A stretch of 64,000 bases of DNA. Origin: Planctellipticum variicoloris. GTDB lineage: Bacteria > Planctomycetota > Planctomycetia > Planctomycetales > Planctomycetaceae. The notes beneath the pieces were generated by a model that was not told where the DNA came from, did no database searches, and worked only from the letters and a program-made list of their open reading frames with translations. This document shows positions 1-8,258 of this stretch, piece after piece (within the stretch, counting starts at the first letter, position 1; each line of letters opens with the position of its first letter). Position numbers and translations under genes: made by a program. The stretch spans positions 5,774,001-5,838,000 of the forward strand of contig NZ_CP130886.1 in the NCBI RefSeq assembly GCF_030622045.1, in the 5' to 3' direction.

Positions 1-1933
1 GCTCGGCCGCCGGCGGGGCGGACTCGATGAGAGGATCGTTCCGTCCGTCCGACAGAACGACTCCGCGCGGCAGGATGGCTGCCACGCAGGCGGCAGGGCC
101 AAAGACTTTGCGGGCGGCATCGGCGAGTTCGATCGGCAGGAATCCGCGGGAAAACGCGTCGTCCGTCATCAACCGCTCGGCATTGAGCCTGGACCAGTCC
201 AGTTCGGCAATGGGGGCTCGACCGGGGATCGAGAAGGTCCGGGACAGCGCCGGGGTCCACTGTTTGACCGATTGCGTGACCGAATACTTCCGGGGAACAC
301 GACCGACGAGCGTCGTCCCGCGCGGGCCGTCGGATTGCTGGGGCAATCCGCGCATCCCGCCAACCAGCATCTGCCGGCCGGTGCGCGGGTCGATGAGAAT
401 CTGTCGTTGCACCATCCGGCCTCCCACCTGGACCATGGTCGTTGATCGCAGGAGAGTCTGGTACATTCCGCCGCTCGTCGAAACATCCGCAAACAACCCG
501 TCTTCGACGTCGAGCGTCCGGGTTCCGGAGACGGCAGGAATGTGGAGCGACAGTGACTGGCTGCGAACAAGGTCGCCGTCGGATGCGTAGTCAAAGATCT
601 GCATCGCGTAACCGTTCTCGACGCCGGTCATGGCGCGATTGGCCAGCCAGACGGTCGTAGCAGTCATGGCCAGGACTGCGCAAGGAAACGTCAGCCACGT
701 CCACTTCCGCAGTCGGAGCCGACCGAGCACGATGTACTCCACGGGACCGATCCAGACGACGAGCCCGCCGAGCATCGACGCGATCAGCCAGAACGGCATC
801 AATTTCAGGCCGCGCGGCGAAAGATAGTCGCCGATCCGCTGGGCCAGCACCTGCGCGGACTCGGTCTGATCCGTCGCTTCCGGCGAACCAAACTGGAAGA
901 CGTTCGGATTCGGTGCAGCGCGTGGCTGCTGGCCGCGGAGAACCAGATCCCAGTTGCCGTGGTCCAGCACGGCGGCGACGCGCGGCGGCGATAGACGCCA
1001 GAATTCGGCAAAGGCGCCTCGGAATTCCGGGCTGTCGAGCGGATCCTCCCGAGGTTCGCCATCGCTGATCCGCACCAGTACGCGGCCCAGGTCGCAGCGC
1101 AGCGAGACCAACGGCGTCGGCGGCAGCGCGTCGACATCAATCTGTCCCTGCCGCGTCAGTTGCCAGGGGAGCGGTTCCGGGGACTCTTCGGTCAGAGACT
1201 TGAGAAAGGCGAGCTGAGCAGGTTCCACGGTACTCGGAAGTTCGAGATAGATGCTGCCGCCGGCCCGCACCCACTGGCGGAGCGCATCGAGCTGCGGCCC
1301 GCGCAAGAGCGCCAGCGTGTCGCTCAACACGTAGACCGTGTCGAACTGGCAGTAGGCCAGCGCAGACTGCGGAAAATCCTGCGGCCGCAGGGTGACGACA
1401 ACCGTCTGATAGACCCCTTCGGATTCTTCCGGTGCAAACGTCTCGAACTGAGTCTTGCCGATGAGCAAGTCCCGGCGGCGCGGTCGACTGCCGGCTGTCG
1501 GCGGCTCGCCAACGAGGGACATCATCGAATTTCGCTGGGCGGATGGGACTCGCAGAATCTGCGGCTGCAGCTCCAGCACCTGCCCGCGGGTTTCAAACCG
1601 AACCCGGACCGGCACTTCGTCGAGTGGCATGCCCACTGTCACCGGGGCCAGGAGCAGCGTCAACTGCTGTTGCGATTCCGTCAGGACGATGTCGTCGATG
1701 ACGTAGGATGCGAACACGGTCTGGCCGTCATGGAGATCGAGCAGCAGCCGGCCTTCGACAATCGGATCGACCTGCGACCGCAGCGTCCAGAGCGTCAGCA
1801 TCGGGCGATTCAGACGGACCGTGGGAGATGTCGGCGAAAGCTCCACCTGGAGATTCTGGGCGAGCTGCCCCTGGACCTTCCCCGGACTGATCAGAAGCAG
1901 GCCGGCGAGCACGAGCGGGAAATGCAACCTCAT
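1..1933 (-). CDS. Large secreted/membrane protein of the DUF58-VWA operon (C-terminus cut off)
   Basis: An open frame runs from an ATG at 1933 to the left edge without a stop, so about 644 residues are visible and the C-terminus is missing. It opens with a signal peptide (MRLHFPLVLAGLLLIS). A long extracytoplasmic region follows. Two hydrophobic segments near residues 380-425 (around LMPFWLIASMLGGLVVWIG and FPCAVLAMTATTVWLA) look like membrane spans. The ATG overlaps the stop of the upstream VWA gene by four bases (ATGA), which suggests translational coupling. Third genes of this kind in planctomycete DUF58/BatA-type operons are usually large membrane proteins of unknown biochemical role. No catalytic motif was recognised. 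The reading frame is certain; the function is not. Confidence 0.8.
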   Translation of the reverse strand, partial: MRLHFPLVLAGLLLISPGKVQGQLAQNLQVELSPTSPTVRLNRPMLTLWTLRSQVDPIVEGRLLLDLHDGQTVFASYVIDDIVLTESQQQLTLLLAPVTVGMPLDEVPVRVRFETRGQVLELQPQILRVPSAQRNSMMSLVGEPPTAGSRPRRRDLLIGKTQFETFAPEESEGVYQTVVVTLRPQDFPQSALAYCQFDTVYVLSDTLALLRGPQLDALRQWVRAGGSIYLELPSTVEPAQLAFLKSLTEESPEPLPWQLTRQGQIDVDALPPTPLVSLRCDLGRVLVRISDGEPREDPLDSPEFRGAFAEFWRLSPPRVAAVLDHGNWDLVLRGQQPRAAPNPNVFQFGSPEATDQTESAQVLAQRIGDYLSPRGLKLMPFWLIASMLGGLVVWIGPVEYIVLGRLRLRKWTWLTFPCAVLAMTATTVWLANRAMTGVENGYAMQIFDYASDGDLVRSQSLSLHIPAVSGTRTLDVEDGLFADVSTSGGMYQTLLRSTTMVQVGGRMVQRQILIDPRTGRQMLVGGMRGLPQQSDGPRGTTLVGRVPRKYSVTQSVKQWTPALSRTFSIPGRAPIAELDWSRLNAERLMTDDAFSRGFLPIELADAARKVFGPAACVAAILPRGVVLSDGRNDPLIESAPPAAE

Positions 1934-3801
1934 GCCGTCATCCCCTGCGGCGGACGCTGAAAATACCACCATTCAATCAGCAGGAACGCCAAGGCCGCAG
2001 CGGCGAGGTAGGGCCACAACGGCTGGTCGTTCTTCACGCCGCTGGAGGCCGCTGCGACGGCGACCTCCGGAAACTGCAGACGAGGAATCGTCGCCAGCGA
2101 GGTTTCGGTCGGACTGAGCAGGCTGACGCCTACGGTGGCTTTCGCAGCCCCCCCCGCCAGAATCTGATACTGGCCGATGACGGGCGCTGCCGCGCCCGAG
2201 AGGAGCCCCGAACCGTCGCTGCGTGCAACATCGGTCCGTCCGTTCGGTCCGACGATGCGGTATTCGGTATCGGGCGACAACGCGAGCGGCGGCAGAGCGC
2301 CGGTCGGTGCGGACCTCGCTTCAGTCAGCCCCGACTGCTGCTGAGCCAGCTCGCGCAGGTTCGAGATCAGGATCGGAAAGCCGACTCTGTAGGGCAGCGT
2401 CGACCGGTCGGGGTGGAACAGAAAATACTCGTCGAGCCCCCCTTCCCCGCGTTTCTCCAGAACCAGCGGCCCGGTCCGGCTCTGCACCAGGACTTCGTAG
2501 CCCGCGAGTTCAAATTCCCGATCGGTCGCACCGTTCTGGTTGGCGGGCTTGTCGGCGATCTGCACGTCGAAGAGCTGCACGTGCCGGAGCATCGGGCTGG
2601 TGCGGACCCAGTCGATGACCTCCGCCAGGCCGGTTTCCATCGTAACCAGCGTCTGGAGATCCGCCGGAATGACGCCAAAGTGGACCGTGACGCGAGAACC
2701 GGGACCGGTTTCGAGCGGCTGGTCGTTGAACTTGAGGTCGACCTCGGCGGGCTCCTTGCCGTCGCGCGGGTACAACTCCAGATCGGGAAGGACTTCGAGG
2801 GCATGCCGGACGGACGCCAGACTGGCGGGGCAAAAGACCATCAGCGACCGGAGAAGGGGCAGGCTGAGCCAGGCGACGTTGTCCGATTCGAGGGCGTCGA
2901 ATCCGTCGGGGCGGATCCGCAGTTCGAGCTGCGTGGCGGCGTCGGCCGGAATCTGGAACACGAGTCGCTCGGCGTTGCCCCCTTCAATCGACGCCGTCTG
3001 GCGCGAAACGGACTCGCCGTCCTGCAGCAACTCGACTTCCACCAGGGACTTAGCGTCCTTCGCCCCTTCGAGCCGGGCGAAAACATCCCAGCCGGTGTCA
3101 TTTCGGCGGGCGTTAAAGTCGGTGATGCCGATATTGGAGCCGCCCGGATCGAGTTTCTGGTAGTTGATCTTGAACGGGAGCTCGAAATCGATGCGGTCGG
3201 GAACATTCCCGTCGGTGATGAGGATGGCTTCTTCGACCGGATTGGCCCGGGCCAGCGCCTCGGCGATCCGCAGACCGTCTTCGAGCCGGCTGGGAACCTG
3301 CTGGATCTCCAGCTCGTCGAGGGCCGCGTGGAGCAGCCGCTTGTTGTTGGTGAATTCCGTCAGCCGCCGACCCGAGGAATGGACGGCGATCAGGCAGAGC
3401 CGCTGGTCGGCGACGAGGTTGTCGATCAGCCGCCGGACCTGATCCTTGGCCTCTTCGAGCCGGGTCGCCCCCCCCGCCGAAGCCCGAGCGGCCATGCTGG
3501 CGGAGCAGTCGATCAGCACGGGGATGAACCGGGCCCGTTCCGCGCCGGCGGGGCGAAAGGGCTGCATGGCCGCGAGGATCAGGCAGAACAGCAGCAGGAG
3601 CTGGAACAGCAGCAATAAGTTCCGCTTGAATTTCTGGAACGGAGAATTGACGCGCTGGTCGTTGAGAACGCGCCGCCAGAGGGCCAGCGAAGGGACTTCC
3701 ACGCGCGGCCGGCGGAGCTTGAGGAAGTAGAAGATCACCAGCGGAATCGTCAGCAGGAACAACCACGCCGCCAGCGGTGATGTGAAGCCCAACCAGGACA
3801 T
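1930..3801 (-). CDS. BatA/VWA domain membrane protein
   Basis: A 623-residue protein. It starts with the BatA-type N-terminal segment: a first membrane span around LAAWLFLLTIPLVIFYFLKL followed by the RRPRVEVPSLALWRR stretch, and a second span around residues 60-80. A von Willebrand A domain begins near residue 90, with the MIDAS-like start VLIDCSASM (DxSxS) and a later TDG. The long C-terminal half is extracytoplasmic, and a last hydrophobic helix (WPYLAAAALAFLLIEWWYF) precedes the end. The family is linked to Bat/MoxR-type systems thought to work in protein complex assembly or envelope stress, but no precise role is known. It lies 52 bp after the DUF58 gene and overlaps the next gene by four bases, so the three form an operon. 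The usual MoxR ATPase gene is not adjacent in this window. Confidence 0.88.
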   Translation of the reverse strand: MSWLGFTSPLAAWLFLLTIPLVIFYFLKLRRPRVEVPSLALWRRVLNDQRVNSPFQKFKRNLLLLFQLLLLFCLILAAMQPFRPAGAERARFIPVLIDCSASMAARASAGGATRLEEAKDQVRRLIDNLVADQRLCLIAVHSSGRRLTEFTNNKRLLHAALDELEIQQVPSRLEDGLRIAEALARANPVEEAILITDGNVPDRIDFELPFKINYQKLDPGGSNIGITDFNARRNDTGWDVFARLEGAKDAKSLVEVELLQDGESVSRQTASIEGGNAERLVFQIPADAATQLELRIRPDGFDALESDNVAWLSLPLLRSLMVFCPASLASVRHALEVLPDLELYPRDGKEPAEVDLKFNDQPLETGPGSRVTVHFGVIPADLQTLVTMETGLAEVIDWVRTSPMLRHVQLFDVQIADKPANQNGATDREFELAGYEVLVQSRTGPLVLEKRGEGGLDEYFLFHPDRSTLPYRVGFPILISNLRELAQQQSGLTEARSAPTGALPPLALSPDTEYRIVGPNGRTDVARSDGSGLLSGAAAPVIGQYQILAGGAAKATVGVSLLSPTETSLATIPRLQFPEVAVAAASSGVKNDQPLWPYLAAAALAFLLIEWWYFQRPPQGMTA

Positions 3802-3853
3802 GAATCCGAGCCTTTGCGGAAAGCGTGCCGGTCTCTCGTGCGGAATCGATCGA

Positions 3854-4747
3854 TCAACTCACCCAGCCGCGACGGCGGAGAGTGTCGAACAGGACGGTAT
3901 CAATCGGCGTCGACGAATCGATGGTCAGGCAGCGGCCATTCCGTTGACGGCAGACCTGTGCGAGGTATTCCTGCAGGTCCGTCAGGTGCTGATGATACAG
4001 CCCGAGCAGTTCGCCGGCGGAAGTAATGTCGAGCGTCTGGGAGGTTTCCGAATCGACGAACCGGAGGTCGCCGTTCAGATCGGGATGGAGCTCCTCGGGG
4101 GCCAGAATCTGCACGGCGAACGTTTCCAGCCCCGCGCTGAACAGATGATTGAACGGCCGATCGAGGGCGCCGAATGTCAGGAAGTCCGACAACAGGATGG
4201 CGATGCCCCGGCCGCGATGCTGCTTCAGGACTTCGCTGACCGCCAGATCGATCGGGAAATCGCCGCCCGGTTCGAGGCGTTCGAGGAATTCGAGCACCCG
4301 CCGGAGGCTGGGCCGGCCGGTGGTCGGGGGCAGCATCTGCAGCGCCCGGCCCTGCTGATTGCAGGAGAAGATGCTGACCCGTTCGAGGTTCATCAGCCCC
4401 ATGATGCTGAACGACGCCGCGAGCTGCCGGGCCCGTTCGAACTTGCTGCCGAAGAGCATCGACGAGGAGGCGTCGAGGAGCACGACGACGTGCATTTCCT
4501 CTTCGTGACGGTAGAGCTTGAGATAGGGCCGGTTGAGCCGGGAGAAGATGTTCCAGTCGACGTACCGCATATCGTCGCCGGCGACGTAATCGCGGTAGTC
4601 GTTGAATTCGGTGCTGGTCCCCCCCTTCCCGGCCAGGTGCTCCCCCCGGCTGCGGTTGGTGAGCCGGCGCAACGGCGTCAGCCGCATCCGTTCCACACGG
4701 GCGAGGGTCGAGTTTTCGAGCAGCGAGGTGAATTGTGCGGTAGCCAT
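3854..4747 (-). CDS. DUF58 domain-containing protein
   Basis: A 297-residue DUF58 protein. The start is placed at the ATG at 4747 (MATAQFTSLL); an in-frame ATG 26 codons upstream lies in repeat-like sequence and reads as junk. The family hallmark is present near residue 50 as STEFNDYRDYVAGDD, followed by RYVDWN. A VWA-like DASSSM motif (residues about 93-98) and a later LLSDF follow. DUF58 proteins sit with MoxR ATPases and BatA-like VWA proteins in many bacteria, and here it heads a minus-strand operon with two such genes. The protein appears cytosolic, with no signal peptide. Its biochemical function is unknown. Confidence 0.9.
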   Translation of the reverse strand: MATAQFTSLLENSTLARVERMRLTPLRRLTNRSRGEHLAGKGGTSTEFNDYRDYVAGDDMRYVDWNIFSRLNRPYLKLYRHEEEMHVVVLLDASSSMLFGSKFERARQLAASFSIMGLMNLERVSIFSCNQQGRALQMLPPTTGRPSLRRVLEFLERLEPGGDFPIDLAVSEVLKQHRGRGIAILLSDFLTFGALDRPFNHLFSAGLETFAVQILAPEELHPDLNGDLRFVDSETSQTLDITSAGELLGLYHQHLTDLQEYLAQVCRQRNGRCLTIDSSTPIDTVLFDTLRRRGWVS

Positions 4748-4757
4748 GAACGAAAGA

Positions 4758-4800
4758 CTTCTCGCAGAGACGCAGAGGAAGTGGAGTTCGCAGAGAAAAG
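4758..4800 (+). repeat. Left arm of inverted repeat flanking GxxExxY pseudogene
   Basis: The reverse complement of about 4759-4797 matches 5266-5305 at roughly 36 of 40 positions. Both copies share TTCTCTGCGAACTCC and the ending TGCGAGAA. The two arms lie just outside the GxxExxY pseudogene on either side, like the ends of a small cassette. Confidence 0.75.
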
Positions 4801-4829
4801 CAAGAGGGCAATCTAGAGAAGACAATGTG

Positions 4830-5216
4830 TCAAATCGGAAGACCGTTGACTACGCGAACGATTCCATCCTTCAGCAGATCGACATGGAAATGGATTGAAA
4901 GACCAAGTTGCAGGCCGCTGAGTTTCAGGCAAGTATTGAAGCTGGTGGCGTTGGACGGGTCCCAGATTTTCGACGGCATTGACTTCGACGACGACCTTAT
5001 CCTCGACGATTCAGTCCCGCTTCGAAGGCATTTTCAATCAGCAGCTCATCGTAACGAATCTGCAATGCGTTGTTTCGAATCAACTGAAAGCCCGCGAGAC
5101 GTCAACTCGTGCAGGAGCAACCGATGATACACTGATTCAAACAGTCCAGGTTCCAGCATCCTATGCACCTTCATCGCCGCGTCAGCAATGATTCCGGAAA
5201 GCTCATTCTCCCGCAT
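4830..5216 (-). pseudogene. GxxExxY family protein, frameshifted remnant
   Basis: On the minus strand a well-placed ribosome site (GGGAGGTGA) precedes an ATG at 5216. The protein starts MRENELSGIIADAAMKVH, then has LEPGLFESVYH, which is the GxxExxY signature. The frame breaks after about 55 codons, but homology continues in other frames: RYDELLIENAFEAG, then IVEDKVVVEVNAVE, and finally LKLSGLQLGLSIHFHVDLL and DGIVRVVNG with a stop at 4830. Three single-base insertions explain the breaks, and together they restore the original frame. The family (about 125 residues) is a small PD-(D/E)XK-like nuclease fold of unknown role; the ED..VEV core is still readable. Sequencing error is possible, but three independent events argue for a true pseudogene. 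Inverted repeats of about 40 bp flank it. Confidence 0.85.
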
Positions 5217-5265
5217 TGGTCACCTCCCAAATCGATCACCCCTCTTTTGCCAGCTTCCTTCCGTC

Positions 5266-5305
5266 TTCTCTGCGAACTCCTCTTCGCTCCGCGTCTTTGC
5301 GAGAA
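5266..5305 (+). repeat. Right arm of inverted repeat flanking GxxExxY pseudogene
   Basis: This is the inverted copy of 4759-4797, about 90 percent identical with one gap. It lies about 50 bp upstream of the pseudogene start codon and just after the 3' end of the next minus-strand gene. The element is like the 'TCTGCGTCTCTGCG' repeats scattered in planctomycete intergenic DNA. Confidence 0.75.
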
Positions 5306-5317
5306 ATCTTCACTCCT

Positions 5318-7420
5318 CTACGGAGCTGGCTGCTTGCGTTCCCGGCGGAGCCGCTGGCGTTCGAGGCGGTCGGCTTGCCGTTGTTCGGGAGTCTTCGCCG
5401 CGTCGGCTGCAATCCGGTCGAACACGGCCTGCGGGATCGCCCCTTTGACGTTGTCCGGCAGCAGGTTCTTCAACAGCCCCGCCCCGGCGGGCTGCGGCGC
5501 AGGTGCCGGCGGTGGAGCCGGGGCCGGCGCTTCCGCCGCCGCCCCGATCACCGCGTTCACCCCCGGGGCGGCTTCCTGCACGATCCCTCGGTCGGCGGGG
5601 AAGTCCCAATCCGAACCGGACGTCAGCCAGGCCTGCAGCAGCAGGACTGGAATCGACGAGAGGGGATTGCGCACTTCCATGACGAAGCCGCCGGTTTCCC
5701 CGCGCGTGACGACGCCGCGCGTCGGCGCGACGTAGGGGAGGACGGCGGCCGCCGAGGGGATCCGGCCGATCGGGAAGAGCGAGTTCCCGGCGTACATCTG
5801 TTCGAGGGATTTGCTTTCGGCGAGCTCCGGCAGTCGCGCCCAGACCCCTTTCACCAGCGCGGGAGAGTCAATCTCCAGCAGGCCGACGGCTCCCTCCGGC
5901 AGCGTGTGATCCGCCTGGAAATGAGCCGCATAGGTCGGCCCGTCGGGCCGGGCCGCGTGTCTCAGTTGGGCCTTGAGCGCCAGCGGATGCTGGGCCACGT
6001 ACAAGCGCCGGTCGGTCAGGCAGACGCACGGCGTCGCGGTGCTGGCGCCGTCCAGCCGACGGAAGACATACAGCGTCTGATCCAGAAAAGTCTCGGTCTC
6101 CAGGCGGTAGAGTCCCTCGGAGGCCGCTTCGTCGAACGCCTGCTCCAGGACTTCCGTCAGCCGGCCATACACGTCACGCGCGTGCTCCGGCTCGCGGACC
6201 GGGATCGAAAGAATCGCCCCATTGCCCGTCCAGCCTCCGAGCGACGGTGCGGTATGAACCACCCACACATCCCCGAAGGCTTTCAGGAGCTGATCCTGGA
6301 TGAAGAATCCGAGTTCGACTTCGACGCCTTTGATCGCCTGATCGTAAAGCGGAACCATGAACGGGGCCGACTTCTGCAGCGATGACCGGATTCCGGCGTG
6401 CAACCGGCTGAAACTGAGACTTCCGGCCAGGACCAGATCGGCGTCGGCGGGGACGTGGGCGAAGTGTTCCGGCCGCAACGCCTCTCCAGCCCCGAACGCC
6501 AGGACGCCGTCCAGCGGACCGGTCGTCGCCAGCAGCCCCTGCTGCACGACCCGGCCCTCGACGACGCTCGTCGCCAGCAGCGCAAAGTCGAGACCGTCCA
6601 GCCCGACCGTGCGGGCGGTGTTGTAGGCTAGTTGCCCCTGCAGACCGATGAACCGCGGAATCGCCGTCACGACTTCTTTCACGTCAATGAACGCAAAGCT
6701 CACCGGCTGCCCGATCGTCGGATGCGCCAGAGCAGCCTGCAGTCGCGAGCGCCCCACATTGGGCGGCGCCGCGAGGCGATCGGCCATCTCCGTCGCAACG
6801 GCCGGCCCCAGCCCCAGCAGCAGTCGGTCGCCCACCCGTCGAACAGATAGCGACAGACCCGGCAGTTCCGGATTCCACACAAAATCCTCAAGCCCGTTCG
6901 GAACTTGCGCTCCCGGCAGCCGGCCCAACAGCGGCTGCAGATCGGCGAGAATCGCCTCGATCTCCGGCCCCGCATTGACGGCAATTCCCGCCCGGAGCCT
7001 CAAGAACGGTCGGACGTGCGCGGGCGCCTGGTCCGCATTCTCGATCGACTCGCCCACCGCCACGAAGATGCAGCCCGGACGGGTCGCCAGCTTCAGCGTC
7101 AGCCGTTCGATCTGCCGCCGCAGTTCCGCCTGTTCCTCGGGAAGATCGGCCTGTTCCTGCAACCGGGCGAGTTCCTGGCGGATCGCGTCCAGGAACAGGA
7201 CGACTTCCGGATCGGCGGCGAATCCCGCAACGCCCGGCCCCCCCGGCTGCCCGGTTCCGGTGGCCGACCATGCCGCGCAGGCCACGACGCGGTCGGGCAG
7301 CACGCGCAACAGCTCCGGATCCGATTCGCCGGGAGGCAGCCCCGTCCAGGCGCCGCTCAGCAGGGTCAGGAGCGTCAGCCAGAAGGCGGACGGGTCGAAT
7401 GTCGATTGCAGCTCCATCAT
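5318..7420 (-). CDS. Secreted protein of unknown function
   Basis: A 700-residue protein. The start is taken as the ATG at 7420 (MMELQSTF), because the upstream in-frame ATG at 7480 only adds a charged segment ahead of the hydrophobic stretch FWLTLLTLLSGAWTG, which looks like a signal peptide. The rest has no membrane span. A short coiled-coil-like region (residues about 75-105, rich in E, Q and R) follows the signal. The C-terminal 100 residues are low complexity: an Ala/Pro tract (APAPAPPPAPAPQPAG), then a basic tail. The overall pattern resembles planctomycete secreted DUF3352-like proteins, but I did not recognise a defined domain. It lies upstream of the DUF58 operon on the same strand, separated by the GxxExxY remnant, so it is probably a separate unit. 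Confidence 0.7.
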   Translation of the reverse strand: MMELQSTFDPSAFWLTLLTLLSGAWTGLPPGESDPELLRVLPDRVVACAAWSATGTGQPGGPGVAGFAADPEVVLFLDAIRQELARLQEQADLPEEQAELRRQIERLTLKLATRPGCIFVAVGESIENADQAPAHVRPFLRLRAGIAVNAGPEIEAILADLQPLLGRLPGAQVPNGLEDFVWNPELPGLSLSVRRVGDRLLLGLGPAVATEMADRLAAPPNVGRSRLQAALAHPTIGQPVSFAFIDVKEVVTAIPRFIGLQGQLAYNTARTVGLDGLDFALLATSVVEGRVVQQGLLATTGPLDGVLAFGAGEALRPEHFAHVPADADLVLAGSLSFSRLHAGIRSSLQKSAPFMVPLYDQAIKGVEVELGFFIQDQLLKAFGDVWVVHTAPSLGGWTGNGAILSIPVREPEHARDVYGRLTEVLEQAFDEAASEGLYRLETETFLDQTLYVFRRLDGASTATPCVCLTDRRLYVAQHPLALKAQLRHAARPDGPTYAAHFQADHTLPEGAVGLLEIDSPALVKGVWARLPELAESKSLEQMYAGNSLFPIGRIPSAAAVLPYVAPTRGVVTRGETGGFVMEVRNPLSSIPVLLLQAWLTSGSDWDFPADRGIVQEAAPGVNAVIGAAAEAPAPAPPPAPAPQPAGAGLLKNLLPDNVKGAIPQAVFDRIAADAAKTPEQRQADRLERQRLRRERKQPAP

Positions 7421-7647
7421 CGTTTTCGCCTTTTCCAAGCGCCGGCCCGTTCCGTGAGTTCTCTGTTTATCGTAGTCCATCCAAAGTCCGGTTCACCAGC
7501 CGGAGCGTCGTTCTGCCCGATCGCAGTCGGGCGACAAGCTTCAGTTCCCGCTGCGGTCCCGGTAAGATCGTCCGAACGAAAAAGTGGCCGTCCGACCGCA
7601 TCCCGGCCCCGCGCCGAGGCTTCGTAGAATCCAGGGAATTTCCGCGC

Positions 7648-8202
7648 ATGTACGACCGGCAGCAGTTGATCCGTCTGTTTCACGAGCGGGCCTTGAAGTT
7701 CGGCGATTTCACCCTCGCGTCGGGGAAGAAGTCGACCTACTACCTCGACGGCAAGCAGATTTCGCTCCACTCCGCGGGGCTGCGCCTGGTCAGCTTCGGT
7801 CTGCTGGAGTTGCTGAAGGATGTCGACTACGCCGCCATTGGCGGCATGTCGATCGGGGCCGACCCGATCGTCGGCGGCGTTCTGACCGCGGCCGGGGAAC
7901 TCGATCGCAAGCTAGACGGTTTCCTTGTCCGCAAAGAGGCCAAAGGGCACGGCACGAATCGCTACGTCGAAGGCCCCGTGCAGCCCGGCAGCAAGGTGGT
8001 CGTCATCGATGATGTCGTGACCACCGGCGGCAGCGCGCTGCTCGCCGTCGACCGCATCCTGGAATTTGGCTGCCAGGTCGTTTGCGTCGTCGGCATCGTC
8101 GACCGCAAAGAGGGGGGGGCTGCAAATTTCGCCGCGCGGGGACTGCCATTTCGCGCGCTGCTGTCGATTGAAGACTTCGGCATTCAGCCTCCCACGGTCT
8201 GA
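7648..8202 (+). CDS. pyrE: Orotate phosphoribosyltransferase
   Basis: A 184-residue enzyme that joins orotate and PRPP to make orotidine 5'-phosphate in pyrimidine synthesis; it acts in the cytosol. The PRPP-binding motif VVVIDDVVTTGGSALL is complete near residues 112-127. The N-terminal FTLASGKKSTYYLDGK segment is typical of PyrE. The start ATG at 7648 (MYDRQQLIRLF) fits the family; the frame stays open upstream but that part is not PyrE-like. Other pyr genes are not nearby. The next gene starts 56 bp downstream on the same strand, so they may be co-transcribed. Confidence 0.95.
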   Translation: MYDRQQLIRLFHERALKFGDFTLASGKKSTYYLDGKQISLHSAGLRLVSFGLLELLKDVDYAAIGGMSIGADPIVGGVLTAAGELDRKLDGFLVRKEAKGHGTNRYVEGPVQPGSKVVVIDDVVTTGGSALLAVDRILEFGCQVVCVVGIVDRKEGGAANFAARGLPFRALLSIEDFGIQPPTV

Positions 8203-8258
8203 TTTCCGCCGATGGTGCGATCGGGGTCGCTGAAGTTCGACAGTGCGGGGAAAGCGGC

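Noticed and set aside
2413-3618. A 401-codon plus-strand frame inside the VWA gene
   Set aside because: Antisense shadow; acidic low-information protein without homology that I can see.
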